Positions 26,665 to 35,359 of a stretch of 64,000 nt of DNA are shown piece after piece. Each line of letters opens with the position of its first letter. The stretch's first letter is position 1. The notes beneath the pieces were generated by a model that was not told the origin of the DNA, made no database searches, and saw only the letters and a program-made list of their open reading frames with translations. Origin of the DNA: Anaerolineae bacterium (GTDB taxonomy: Bacteria > Chloroflexota > Anaerolineae > Aggregatilineales > Phototrophicaceae); NCBI GenBank assembly GCA_022824465.1, contig JAJDZV010000004.1:1-64000 (forward strand). Reading direction: 5' to 3'. Position numbers and translations under genes: made by a program.

Positions 26665-27295
26665 CCTGCGCCACGAACGCCACTACTATCGCGCCGGCTG
26701 CCGCCTCATATTTGGCTTGGACGAGGCCGGCCGCGGTCCCCTGGCTGGTCCGGTCGCCGCTGCCGCCGTCGCCCTGCCCCTGGAACGCAGCGATCTCAGC
26801 CAGGCTCTGCGCGGCGTCCGCGACAGCAAGGACATGACTCCGCTGCAACGAAGCGCGCTCGACGCGACGATAAAGCAAGTGGCTCTGGCTTGGGGCATCG
26901 GCCAGCAGAGCCCCGCCGACATCGACCGCCTCGGCATCGTCAAGGCAACAGAGTCCGCCATGCAACAAGCATTGGACCAGGCGCTTGCGGGCACAAGTCG
27001 CGAACCCGACTGCCTCTTCCTGGACTATATGCTCTTGCCCCAACGCCGCGACATCCCGCAAGTCAGCATCGTCAACGGCGACCGACACTCGCTCAGCATC
27101 GCCTGCGCCAGCGTCATCGCCAAAGTCTGGCGCGACCAACGCATGCTCGAATTGGACGCGCTTTTCCCGCAATACGGCTTCGCGCGGCACAAGGGTTACG
27201 CCGCGGCCGAGCACCGACGCGCGCTTGAACGCCACGGACCCTGCATTGAGCACCGCCGGTCCTTCGCGCCGGTCAGCGGCCTCAGCGCCGGCTAA
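26630..27295 (+). CDS. rnhB: Ribonuclease HII
   Basis: A 221-residue RNase HII that cuts the RNA strand of RNA-DNA hybrids. The active-site motif is LIFGLDEAGRGPLAGPVAAAA (Asp, Glu), followed by the catalytic DYMLLP (Asp) and SIACASVIAKVWRDQRM, ending FARHKGYAAAEH. It starts inside the preceding glycosyltransferase gene (ATG 26630, 35-base overlap), with GAGG upstream, so it is translated from the glycan transcript. The frame remains open further upstream, but those codons belong to the other gene. Confidence 0.95.
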   Translation: MPGSRRAIKTASLRHERHYYRAGCRLIFGLDEAGRGPLAGPVAAAAVALPLERSDLSQALRGVRDSKDMTPLQRSALDATIKQVALAWGIGQQSPADIDRLGIVKATESAMQQALDQALAGTSREPDCLFLDYMLLPQRRDIPQVSIVNGDRHSLSIACASVIAKVWRDQRMLELDALFPQYGFARHKGYAAAEHRRALERHGPCIEHRRSFAPVSGLSAG

Positions 27296-27365
27296 GCCTA
27301 AACAGCGTTCGTGGTAGAATCGAACAGATTCAAGCGCAATCCGCGATAGTTCATGAGGCAGACAC

Positions 27366-28511
27366 TTGAAGCTCGCGCTGGCGCATGACTGGCTCAACCA
27401 AATCGGCGGCGCCGAAGACGTCCTTGACGCGCTCGCCAGGCAGTTTCCAGAAAGCCCGATCTACACCAGCCTCTATGCGCCCGACCGCCTGCCCGCCCAT
27501 TACCGCGAATGGGATATCCGCGCGTCCTGGATGAACAACCTGCCTGCCATCCACCGTCGGCATCAGTTCTACCTGCCGCTCTATCCGCTCGCTTGGAATC
27601 GTCTGCGCCTCGCCGACTATGACGTGATCCTCAGCAACAAGAGCGGCTTCTGTCACGGTCTGCGCTTTGACCAGCGCGCCCTGCACATTTGTTATTGCCT
27701 CGCGCCGACCCGCTATGTCTGGCAATTGGATGACTATCTCGACGGAGAAGAATTGGGCGCCGCCGCCCGCTGGCTGCTGAAGCCCTTGATCGCCTCGCTG
27801 CGCGCTTGGGATTACGCCGCGGCTCAACGCGTCTCCCATTTCATCGCTATCAGCAGCGCCATCCAGGATCGCATCCGCCGCTTCTACAACCGCGAAAGCC
27901 GCATTATCTTCCCGCCCGTCGATACTGCCCGCTTTCAGCCCGCGCCCACAGCTGATATCGAAGACTACTACCTGGTCGTTTCACGATTGGTTCCCTACAA
28001 ACGCATCGACCTGGCTGTCAGCGCCGCTACCGAACTGCGCCTGCCGCTCAAGGTCGCCGGGCGCGGGCGAGATTCTGAACGGCTGCGCGCGCTGGCCGGC
28101 GACACGGTGGAATTCCTCGGCTTCGTGCCCAACGAACACCTGCCGCGGCTCATGGCCCGCTGCAAAGCGCTTGTCTTCCCGGGCTTGGAAGATTTCGGCA
28201 TCACACCCGTGCAGGCGCAGGCGGCCGGAAGACCCGTCATCGCCTTCCGCGGCGGCGGCGCGCTGGATACCGTCATACCTGCGCTCACCGGCGAGTTCTT
28301 CGATGCCGCGACCGTCGACAGCCTGAAAGCAGTCTGGCGCAACTTTGACCCCGACGCGTACAATCCTGATGCCATTCGCAAACACGCTCGACGCTTCGAC
28401 GCGTCTATCTTCGACCAGCGCATCACCGCCTACGTCGAGCAAGCTTGGTGTGCGCATCAAGCCGAGCGAACGTTTCAATTCGAAGATCCCGTCGTCGCAA
28501 CCGAAGGATAA
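27366..28511 (+). CDS. Glycosyltransferase family 4
   Basis: A 381-residue GT-B glycosyltransferase. It begins KLALAHDWLNQIGGAEDVLDAL and has the linker VSRLVPYKRIDLAV, the sugar-nucleotide region VEFLGFVPNEHLPRLMARC, and the GT4 E-x7-E motif ALVFPGLEDFGITPVQAQAAGRPVIAF. The sequence resembles mannosyl/glucosyl GT4 enzymes in Chloroflexota and cyanobacterial exopolysaccharide clusters. The start is TTG at 27366; its Shine-Dalgarno site (GAGG) is moderate. It is followed 3 bases later by the Wzz-like gene. Confidence 0.88.
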   Translation: MKLALAHDWLNQIGGAEDVLDALARQFPESPIYTSLYAPDRLPAHYREWDIRASWMNNLPAIHRRHQFYLPLYPLAWNRLRLADYDVILSNKSGFCHGLRFDQRALHICYCLAPTRYVWQLDDYLDGEELGAAARWLLKPLIASLRAWDYAAAQRVSHFIAISSAIQDRIRRFYNRESRIIFPPVDTARFQPAPTADIEDYYLVVSRLVPYKRIDLAVSAATELRLPLKVAGRGRDSERLRALAGDTVEFLGFVPNEHLPRLMARCKALVFPGLEDFGITPVQAQAAGRPVIAFRGGGALDTVIPALTGEFFDAATVDSLKAVWRNFDPDAYNPDAIRKHARRFDASIFDQRITAYVEQAWCAHQAERTFQFEDPVVATEG

Positions 28512-28514
28512 ATC

Positions 28515-29192
28515 ATGCAACTCGTCGAACTCAGTCGCATCCTCATTCGCCGCTGGTGGCTGATAGCGCTTCCCGTCGTACTGGGCGCGGTCATCGCCAT
28601 TCCCGAATTGATCAATACCACGGCCAGCAGCGCCGGCGGCTACACCGCGCAACTTCGCTACAGCGCCGCGCAGAACTTCAATCTGCCGGAGCGCGATGGC
28701 GACTACACCGATATCTGGCAAGCCTCCGAGCATACGGTCGACGCCTTGACCGAGTGGGCTCGCAGCGCCAGCTTCCGCGAAGAAATCCAAACGCAACTCG
28801 CCGCGGAAGAAATGCCGCTGGATTCCCTGGGCATCGCCGCCGATAACGTCCGCAATGTCGGCGTCATCTATTTCAGCCACCCCAACAGCGACGCCCTGCG
28901 CGCGATAGTCGATGCCTCGCTTATCGTCTTGACAAGCCGCAGCCAATCTTACTTTCCGCAGTTGGGCGGCGATGCAGCGCTGGTGACCATACTCGATCCA
29001 GCGTCTGTAACCGCAGCCCCGCCGGCGCTGACATCTGGCCTGGCGCCGCTGATTCGTCTCGGCATCGCCTTCTTTATCGGTCTTGCGCTGGCATTCTTCG
29101 CCGAATATGTCGATCCTACAATCTATCATCAAGACGACCTGCGCCGCCTGGGGGTGACGCTCCTCGGCAGCATTCCCGGCGAACGAACCTGA
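28515..29192 (+). CDS. Wzz/chain-length-determinant-like membrane protein
   Basis: A 225-residue protein with the Wzz/VpsE topology: N-terminal LSRILIRRWWLIALPVVLGAVIAIPEL (a transmembrane segment at about 15-35), an extracytoplasmic region of about 140 residues, a second membrane helix near residues 175-197, and a short cytosolic tail (DDLRRLGVTLLGSIPGERT). The ending is the usual link to a BY-kinase. It is shorter than most Wzz proteins. Together with the kinase-like gene at 21076 it would form the split co-polymerase of the glycan cluster, here at opposite ends of the operon. Confidence 0.8.
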   Translation: MQLVELSRILIRRWWLIALPVVLGAVIAIPELINTTASSAGGYTAQLRYSAAQNFNLPERDGDYTDIWQASEHTVDALTEWARSASFREEIQTQLAAEEMPLDSLGIAADNVRNVGVIYFSHPNSDALRAIVDASLIVLTSRSQSYFPQLGGDAALVTILDPASVTAAPPALTSGLAPLIRLGIAFFIGLALAFFAEYVDPTIYHQDDLRRLGVTLLGSIPGERT

Positions 29193-29219
29193 TACGCAAA
29201 CCGCATCCGGAGTCAAGCC

Positions 29220-29990
29220 GTGACCAATCCATTCGATCTGTCAGGACGCGTAGCCATCGTCACCGGCGCCTCGCGCGGCATCGGCGAAGCCATCGCGCGG
29301 CAATATGTCGCCGCCGGCGCGAAAGTCGCGCTTTCCAGCCGCAAGCAAGATGCGCTCGACGCGGTCGCCGACGAACTCCGCGCTGCCGGCGGGCAGGCCA
29401 TCGCAATTGCCGCGCATAACGGCGACAAAGCCGCCCTCCAATCCCTAGTCAAACAGACACTGACTCACTTCGGAAAGCTCGACATCCTGGTCAACAACGC
29501 CGCGACCAATCCGCACTTCGGCACAATCCTCGAGGCTGACGACAGCTATTGGCGCAAGACCCTGGATGTCAATCTGATGGGCAACGTCTGGCTGACGCAA
29601 GCCGCTGTCAATGCCATGCGCGCGGACGGCGGCGGCAAAATCATCAATGTCGCGTCAATCGTTGGTCTGGATCCGGGCCGCTGGCAAGGCATCTACAGCA
29701 TTACGAAATCCGCCGTCATCAGCCTGACCAAGACCTTGGCGGTCGAATTGGGCGCGGACAATATTCAGGTGAACGCCATCGCCCCGGGATTGGTGAAGAC
29801 CAAATTCGCCCAAGCGCTATGGACGCATGAAGACCTGCTCCATGAGATTCTGGCGCGAACGCCGGCCGGGCGTATCGGCCGCCCGGACGATATGACAGGT
29901 ATCGCGCAATTCCTCGCCTCGTCTGCTTCCGACTTCACCACTGGCGCCGTATTCGTTCTCGACGGCGGCTTAAGCCTGGGATCGATTTAG
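29220..29990 (+). CDS. Short-chain dehydrogenase/reductase
   Basis: A 256-residue classical SDR. The NAD(P) motif is VAIVTGASRGIGEAIARQ, NNAATN is the structural NNAG motif, INVASIVGLDPGRWQGIYSITKSAV carries the catalytic Ser/Tyr/Lys, and FVLDGGLSLGSI ends the protein. It resembles 3-oxoacyl-ACP reductase-like SDRs, but substrate identity is not determinable. The GTG start at 29220 is the only candidate with family sequence. It is 27 bases downstream of the Wzz-like gene and could be the last gene of that operon. Confidence 0.88.
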   Translation: MTNPFDLSGRVAIVTGASRGIGEAIARQYVAAGAKVALSSRKQDALDAVADELRAAGGQAIAIAAHNGDKAALQSLVKQTLTHFGKLDILVNNAATNPHFGTILEADDSYWRKTLDVNLMGNVWLTQAAVNAMRADGGGKIINVASIVGLDPGRWQGIYSITKSAVISLTKTLAVELGADNIQVNAIAPGLVKTKFAQALWTHEDLLHEILARTPAGRIGRPDDMTGIAQFLASSASDFTTGAVFVLDGGLSLGSI

Positions 29991-30021
29991 ACCAGCGCCT
30001 CGGCTCCCATATGCAGCCGAC

Positions 30022-30579
30022 CTACTCCTTGATCCGCAACTCCGATGCCGCATCCGCGTCCTCGACGCTATCCGCGTCCTCGGGACCCAAGTCGCCGTCA
30101 TCAATGCTCTCGCCGTCCATTTCATTCAACGCCTGCTCCCGCGCGATGACCTCATCGTCGGTCGGCGGGCGAGTCGCCGAATGACCGACCATGGTGATCT
30201 TGCCATCAATGAAGGCGCCTTCTTCCGTCGTCAATGCCGATGCGCTGATATCGCCCCAGATGCGACCGGTGCGCAGCAGCTGCACCTTGTTGCCCGTGAC
30301 ATTTCCCCGGACCGTGCCGCCGATGGAGATATTCCTGGCGTTGATATCGGCGCGAATCTCCGCCGATTCCCCAACCAAAATATTCCCGCTGATCTCAAGC
30401 GAACCAGCGAATTTGCCGTCCATCCGCACATTGCCCGAACTTGTGAACGTGCCTTCAAATTGTGTATTCGAACCAATGACTGTGTCAAAGCCCACCGGAC
30501 GCCCGGCCGGCATGACCGTCACGGTCTCCTCCGGCTCAGCTTCCGATTGACCGCGGCGGTTGGCAAAAAACGCGCTCAT
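30022..30579 (-). CDS. Bactofilin family cytoskeletal protein
   Basis: A 185-residue bactofilin (polymer-forming cytoskeletal domain, DUF583). The beta-helix core covers about residues 30-135, with VIGSNTQFEGTFTSSGNVRM, LEISGNILVGESAEIRADIN and NISIGGTVRGNVTG, the six-residue periodic turns expected of the fold. It is flanked by a polar N-terminus and an acidic C-terminal tail (GESIDDGDLGPEDADSVED). Bactofilins form filaments at the inner face of the membrane and can organise cell-wall or polysaccharide enzymes; its position next to the glycan cluster fits that idea without proving it. Confidence 0.9.
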   Translation of the reverse strand: MSAFFANRRGQSEAEPEETVTVMPAGRPVGFDTVIGSNTQFEGTFTSSGNVRMDGKFAGSLEISGNILVGESAEIRADINARNISIGGTVRGNVTGNKVQLLRTGRIWGDISASALTTEEGAFIDGKITMVGHSATRPPTDDEVIAREQALNEMDGESIDDGDLGPEDADSVEDADAASELRIKE

Positions 30580-30659
30580 GTCTTCCCCTCTTTACTCGAC
30601 GCCACTTGCGCATCGTCTAGCTTCGGCTTTTCCGGCCCGGCGAGAATCGGCGACAGCAG

Positions 30660-31625
30660 CTAGCCAAGCCGCGCGTCATGCAGGCGAAAGTAATCCAAGG
30701 CGGATAGGGCGCGGACTTGCTCCGCCGCCCGATAACTGCTGCGCACCAGCGGACCGCTCTCCACCCACTTGAAGCCCATCGCCAAGCCCTGCTGACGCAA
30801 CTCGTCGAATTCCGCCGGCGTATAATAGCGTTCGATTGGCAGATGCCGCTTGCTCGGCTGCAAATATTGCCCTACCGTGAGGATGTCGACGCCAATTTCA
30901 ACGAGGTCTGCCATCGTCTCGACGACTTCCTCCAACGTCTCGCCCAATCCGAGCATGATGCCACTCTTGGTCAACACCAGCGGGTCCGTCCGCTTGGCAT
31001 TGCGCAGCGTCGCCAGCGCCCACTCATAACGGTCTTGCGGCTGAACGCGCTTGAACAGACGTGGCACAGTCTCCACATTGTGGTTCAGTATCTCCGGCTG
31101 CGCATCCATAACGATCTTTAGCGCCAGCTCGCTGCCTTTGAAATCGGGAATCAATACCTCGACCGAACAGCCGGGCTGCAACTGTCGGATACGGCGGATG
31201 ACCATCGCGAAGAGCGGCGCGCCGCCATCGGCTCGATCATCGCGATTGACGCTGGTGATGACGACATGGCTCAAGCCCATCGCCCGCACGCTCTCGGCTA
31301 TGCGATTTGGCTCGCGCCAATCCAGCGGATTCGGACGCCCGGTCCTGATGTCACAGAAGCCGCAACTGCGCGTGCAGGTATCACCCATCATCAGGAACGT
31401 GGCGGTGCCCTTGCCCCAACACTCGCCCAGATTCGGGCATTGCGCCTCTTCACAGACCGTGTGCAAGGTCTTGCTGCGCATCAGATCGCGCACTTGCTCG
31501 TAGGTCTCTCCGCTTGGCGCCCGCACGCGGATCCAGGGCGGACGCCGGCGCGGCGTCTTCGGGTCGGGCTGCCAATCCGCCGCGGTCGTGATTGGGATCA
31601 ACTCCGGCTCAATTTTCTGCGTCAA
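30660..31625 (-). CDS. lipA: Lipoyl synthase
   Basis: A 321-residue radical SAM enzyme inserting two sulfurs into octanoyl groups of lipoyl-dependent enzymes. Both clusters are present: the auxiliary one in [21 protein letters not shown] and the radical SAM CxxxCxxC in [13 protein letters not shown]. The conserved C-terminal [10 protein letters not shown], whose serine is a cluster ligand, is also intact. The start is uncertain: TTG 31625 is preferred because GGAG lies 7 bases upstream and a TATACT -10-like box sits at 31667-31672, but in-frame TTGs at 31655 and 31661 exist. No lipB is adjacent. Confidence 0.94.
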   Translation of the reverse strand: MTQKIEPELIPITTAADWQPDPKTPRRRPPWIRVRAPSGETYEQVRDLMRSKTLHTVCEEAQCPNLGECWGKGTATFLMMGDTCTRSCGFCDIRTGRPNPLDWREPNRIAESVRAMGLSHVVITSVNRDDRADGGAPLFAMVIRRIRQLQPGCSVEVLIPDFKGSELALKIVMDAQPEILNHNVETVPRLFKRVQPQDRYEWALATLRNAKRTDPLVLTKSGIMLGLGETLEEVVETMADLVEIGVDILTVGQYLQPSKRHLPIERYYTPAEFDELRQQGLAMGFKWVESGPLVRSSYRAAEQVRALSALDYFRLHDARLG

Positions 31626-31824
31626 CGTCAAACTCCGTAATTGCTCCTGCTGCAATAGCAACTCTCAGTATACATCAGCCGCCGCCGGGATTTCCATATC
31701 GCCGCCGCCCAGAGTGGTGAATTGTGGATATGTCGATCAATTGCCCAGTCTCAGGCAAACCTGAATGTAGGCGCGACGCTGCAAGTCGTCCGCATTGGCA
31801 AACACAGGCTGCGGTCAATCCGGG

Positions 31825-31851
31825 GCTCGCCCTGGCAATCTCAGGGCGAGC
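31825..31851. repeat. Perfect 10-bp inverted repeat in the lipA/ABC intergenic region
   Basis: The 470-base region 31662-32134 has no gene I can support. It contains GCTCGCCCTG (31825-31834), a 7-base loop, and CAGGGCGAGC (31842-31851), a perfect 10-bp stem. No T-run follows on either strand, so it is not a standard terminator. It could be a dispersed palindromic repeat or an operator; no similar copy was noticed elsewhere in the window. Confidence 0.6.
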
Positions 31852-32134
31852 AAGGGTTGCATCAATGACTTCACCACTCCCCGCCGCCAAATTCGCCCTC
31901 GCGATTTTCGGCAGTCTACGCTGATGAAAAACGTTAAGCGCGGTTCCAACTCGGACCAACAGAATCCGAATAACTGCCGGCGCAGTCGAACGCGCCACAA
32001 GCAATGGACACCGCGCTGGAGCAGCGGACAAGTTGCGCGGAAGCTAGCTCTAGCTCAACCTTTCCAGCAAGCGAGCGGGAAAGCCGCCAACTGTGTTATG
32101 CTTGGTCGCACAGCCACGGTCAGGACGCGCGATC

Positions 32135-33220
32135 ATGCGCACAATCACCCTCAAGGATGTCAGCAAGACTTTCTACGACAAGAGTAGAAAGCTGACGCCC
32201 GTTCTGGCGATAAAGGACTTCAATCTGCGCATCGAAAACGGCGAGGCGGTCGTGCTGCTGGGACCATCCGGCTGCGGCAAGACCACCCTGCTCCGCCTCA
32301 TCGCCGGCTTGGAACAGCCAGACAGCGGCCTCATCCTGTACAATGATATTCCCCTCGACGAGATCCGGGTTGAAGACCGCGGCATCGGCATGGTCTTCCA
32401 GAATTACGTGCTCATACCGCATTGGGAAAGCCGCAAGACTGTCGGCTTCTTCTTGCGGCTGCGCGACCGCGAAGACGAGGTGCCAGCCCACGTGCAGACT
32501 GTCGCCAAAATCACCGGCGTCGATATCGAAAGCCTGATGGGACGCTTCCCGCGTCATCTCTCCGGCGGCGAGAAGCAACGCGTATCGATCGCCCGCGCAT
32601 TCGCCCGCGACCTGGAACTGCTGCTCTTCGACGAGCCCTTCGCCAACCTCGACGCCAAGTTCCGCGCCAAGGCACGCGTCGAACTCAAACGCCTGATTCA
32701 AGAATTCAACGTGACCTTGATCTATGTCACGCATGACCAGGTCGAAGCCATGAGCGTCGCTGACCGTATCGTGGTCATCAACGCCGGGCGCATCATACAA
32801 GCGGGCGCATATGCGGCGCTGCATGACGACCCCGACAGCCTTTTCGTCGCCGAGTTTCTCGGCACGCCGACCATAAACTCCTTTTGGGGCCGCGTCAGCA
32901 ATGGCGAATGGGATGGCAGCTATATGGGACGGGCGCCCCTGCCCCGCTATCGACCCGACGGCGCCGAAGTTATTGTCGGTTTGCGCCCGGAGCATATCCG
33001 CCTATGCGATGATGACTCCGGGATCCCGGCCGCTGTCGAGCGCGTAACTCCCTATTACGCCGAGAAGTTTCTGCTCCTGGAAGTCTGGCTGCGCAAGCGG
33101 CGCTGGCGCATTCAGGCGCCCCTGGACGCGCCGTTTGAACCGGGCTACACAGTCTATTGCAAGCTCGACTGGTCCCGAGCATTCTTCTTTGATGCTAGCA
33201 CCGGCGAACGCATTCGCTAA
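32135..33220 (+). CDS. ABC transporter ATP-binding protein (MalK/UgpC type with TOBE domain)
   Basis: A 361-residue ATPase. Walker A LLGPSGCGKTTLLRLIAGLE, the Q-loop MVFQNYVLI, signature HLSGGEKQRVSIARAFA, Walker B LLLFDEPFANLD and the H-loop VTHDQVEA are complete. The C-terminal about 110 residues form a TOBE-like regulatory domain with EVIVGLRPEHIRL. This architecture belongs to importers of sugars, polyols or oxyanions. No permease or binding protein is adjacent; it might serve several importers, and the modA-modB pair at 43 kb also lacks its own ATPase. ATG 32135 is the homologous start. Confidence 0.88.
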   Translation: MRTITLKDVSKTFYDKSRKLTPVLAIKDFNLRIENGEAVVLLGPSGCGKTTLLRLIAGLEQPDSGLILYNDIPLDEIRVEDRGIGMVFQNYVLIPHWESRKTVGFFLRLRDREDEVPAHVQTVAKITGVDIESLMGRFPRHLSGGEKQRVSIARAFARDLELLLFDEPFANLDAKFRAKARVELKRLIQEFNVTLIYVTHDQVEAMSVADRIVVINAGRIIQAGAYAALHDDPDSLFVAEFLGTPTINSFWGRVSNGEWDGSYMGRAPLPRYRPDGAEVIVGLRPEHIRLCDDDSGIPAAVERVTPYYAEKFLLLEVWLRKRRWRIQAPLDAPFEPGYTVYCKLDWSRAFFFDASTGERIR

Positions 33221-33804
33221 TCGAATGCCACCAGGTCTTTCAGTTCTGCCAGCGTCGCCTGTCCGATGCCAGATACCTTGTCCAGGTCCTCCAGGCTTTC
33301 GAACGCGCTGACCAGCTCGCGGTACTCGATGATCCGCCGCGCAGTCGCCGGTCCAATATTGGGCAGCGTTTCAAGCTCTGCTTGAGTCGCCGTGTTGACA
33401 TAGACTCGCCCGCCGCCGGACGGGGTTGGCAGGCCGATTGCGCTTTCGGCGCCTATGGCCGGCACATGAATTTGATCGCCGTCCCGCGCGAATGCCGCCA
33501 GGTTCACGCGCGTCTCATCCGCGCCAGCAAGCATACCGCCTGCCGCTTCCACCGCGTCGGAAACGCGGCTGCCTTGTGGGAGCTGAAGAAGCTGCTCGGG
33601 CTCGGCGACCGCGCCAGTAACGTAAACCGTGATCGGGGCAAACGTGGCCGTCGGCAGCGGCGTGGCGGTGGGCAGCGGCGGCTTGATCGTAATGCTTACT
33701 CGAGCGGGACGCGCGAGCAAAAGCACCGCGCCACTCGCGGCGATTAGCGCGATCAAGGTCAACAGAGCAAGCAGGGTCAATCGCGTCTGGCGTGCAACGG
33801 ACAT
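33217..33804 (-). CDS. ComEA-like helix-hairpin-helix protein
   Basis: A 195-residue protein with an N-terminal membrane anchor (about 8-30), a short Pro/Thr linker (PLPTATPLPTATFAP), a SLBB domain (VYVTGAVAEPEQLLQL through DGDQIHVPA), and a C-terminal helix-hairpin-helix DNA-binding domain with NTATQAELETLPNIGPATAR. This is the ComEA layout: a membrane-bound DNA receptor in natural transformation. No comEC is adjacent, so a competence role is inferred from architecture only. The stop overlaps the end of the convergent ABC ATPase gene. Confidence 0.88.
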   Translation of the reverse strand: MSVARQTRLTLLALLTLIALIAASGAVLLLARPARVSITIKPPLPTATPLPTATFAPITVYVTGAVAEPEQLLQLPQGSRVSDAVEAAGGMLAGADETRVNLAAFARDGDQIHVPAIGAESAIGLPTPSGGGRVYVNTATQAELETLPNIGPATARRIIEYRELVSAFESLEDLDKVSGIGQATLAELKDLVAFD

Positions 33805-33858
33805 GCTGGCGAATCCCGGCTATGGCTTGGGCATCGGCCAAACTGACGTCGATGAGAC

Positions 33859-34410
33859 TTAGTTGTCAACCCAAACGGGCAAGTGTCCCAAGGCGACAAT
33901 GTCATACCACTGCGCGCGATCGCCCTCGGTGAAAATGGCCGCTTCGGCGACGATTTCCGCGCCCGCCTTATCCATAATGAGGCGCATGCCTTGCAGGGTG
34001 CTGCCGGTGGAGATGACATCGTCGATGATGGCGATGCGTTTGCCCGCGACCAAGCGCCGGTCCTTCTCGTCCAGAAATAAAGTCTGCGGCTTGCCTGTCG
34101 TGATGCTAAGCGTCTCGCTTTGCAGTGCATCGCCCATATAGGGCTTGTGCGACTTGCGCAAGACAACGTAAGGCAGCGCCATCGACGAACTCAAGGCGTG
34201 CGCCAGCGGGATGGATTTCGCTTCAGCTGTCACCAACACGTCAATGTCGCGGTCTTGTAGCAAGATAGCGAGTTCGGCGCTGGCGGCATTCACAAACTCA
34301 TAATCGCCGAGGATGTTTAGGATGGCGATCTTCACGCCAGGCTTGATTTCCATAAGCGGCAGATCGCGCTTGATGCCAGCAACTTCAACGGAAAAGGTGT
34401 CTTCAGCCAT
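33859..34410 (-). CDS. Phosphoribosyltransferase (Apt/Xpt-like)
   Basis: A 183-residue type I phosphoribosyltransferase. The PRPP-binding loop is RIAIIDDVISTGSTLQGMRL, with upstream VLVTAEAKSIPLAHALS and the flexible loop after VVLRKSHKPYMG. The general pattern is that of adenine/xanthine phosphoribosyltransferases, which salvage bases by joining them to PRPP, but base preference is not readable. It is cytosolic. It lies upstream of the comEA-like gene and about 116 bases downstream of the ABC ATPase, all on the minus strand. Confidence 0.86.
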   Translation of the reverse strand: MAEDTFSVEVAGIKRDLPLMEIKPGVKIAILNILGDYEFVNAASAELAILLQDRDIDVLVTAEAKSIPLAHALSSSMALPYVVLRKSHKPYMGDALQSETLSITTGKPQTLFLDEKDRRLVAGKRIAIIDDVISTGSTLQGMRLIMDKAGAEIVAEAAIFTEGDRAQWYDIVALGHLPVWVDN

Positions 34411-34526
34411 GGCTAGTCCTCAGCGAAGCTCTACATGCGACCGAGCAAGTATAGCGCGGCTTCGCGACAGGCGAAACCCGGCGCCCGGCTGCCTGCCCTG
34501 GGCGAACGGATGCCGCCGACCAATCA

Positions 34527-35273
34527 TCAATCCCTCATTTGCCCGTCTTTGGTCGTGGCGCCCCCGGAGCCCTTCGCCGGCTCGATTCGGCCGTCCACGA
34601 GGGTCAGTACGCGGTCCATGCGCTCAGCCAGCGACTGATCATGCGTGACCAGGACGACCGTGGTGCCCTGCTCGTCGCGAATTGCGGAAAGCGCCTCAAG
34701 CACGTTTTCGCCAGAGCGGGAATCGAGATTGCCCGTCGGCTCGTCAGCGAGCAAAATCGGCGGATCATTGGCGAGCGCGCGCGCGATGGCGACGCGCTGC
34801 TGCTGGCCGCCGCTGAGTTCGTTGGGGCGATGATGAAAGCGCCCGCCGAGACCAAGCTGGTCCAGCAATTCCTTGGCCCGCTCAAAAGGCTTGCGCCGGC
34901 GCTGCTGGGCAAATTCGATCGGCAGTGCCACGTTTTCCAGCGCGGTCAAGGTAGGAATGAGATTGAAAAACTGGAAGACGAAACCGATCTTCCGGTTGCG
35001 AATATCGGTGAGCTGGCCTTCCTTCATGCGCGTGATGTCGACGCCGTCAATGGCTATTGTGCCCTCGGTTGGGCTGTCCAAGCCGCCAATGATGCCGAGA
35101 AGCGTGCTCTTGCCGCTGCCGGACGGACCGATGATGCCGACCATTTCATTCGGATAGATGTCGAGGTTGACGCCGCGCAAGGCGCGCACGATGTGGCTGC
35201 CCACCTTCAGCTCGCGCGTGACCTTGCTAGCGTGTATGACTGGCGGCTTTTCGATCTCGAGTTTAGATGACAT
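34527..35273 (-). CDS. ABC transporter ATP-binding protein (LolD/MacB type)
   Basis: A 248-residue ATPase of the MacB/LolD/FtsE-like family. Walker [22 protein letters not shown]-loop [19 protein letters not shown], signature [18 protein letters not shown], Walker [13 protein letters not shown] and H-loop LVTHDQS are complete. Such ATPases work with FtsX-type permeases that export lipoproteins, peptides or macrolides or signal across the envelope; no such permease is adjacent. The ATG at 35273 begins the homologous part; upstream codons to 35327 are not conserved-looking. There is no strong Shine-Dalgarno site. Confidence 0.87.
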   Translation of the reverse strand: MSSKLEIEKPPVIHASKVTRELKVGSHIVRALRGVNLDIYPNEMVGIIGPSGSGKSTLLGIIGGLDSPTEGTIAIDGVDITRMKEGQLTDIRNRKIGFVFQFFNLIPTLTALENVALPIEFAQQRRRKPFERAKELLDQLGLGGRFHHRPNELSGGQQQRVAIARALANDPPILLADEPTGNLDSRSGENVLEALSAIRDEQGTTVVLVTHDQSLAERMDRVLTLVDGRIEPAKGSGGATTKDGQMRD

Positions 35274-35359
35274 ACGCTGGCAATCTCGCGTGTCCGTAGC
35301 GAGCGAATGCGGACGCGTGCCAATCACTCGCGGAAACGCGCCCAGGACTTCTGCGCTGC

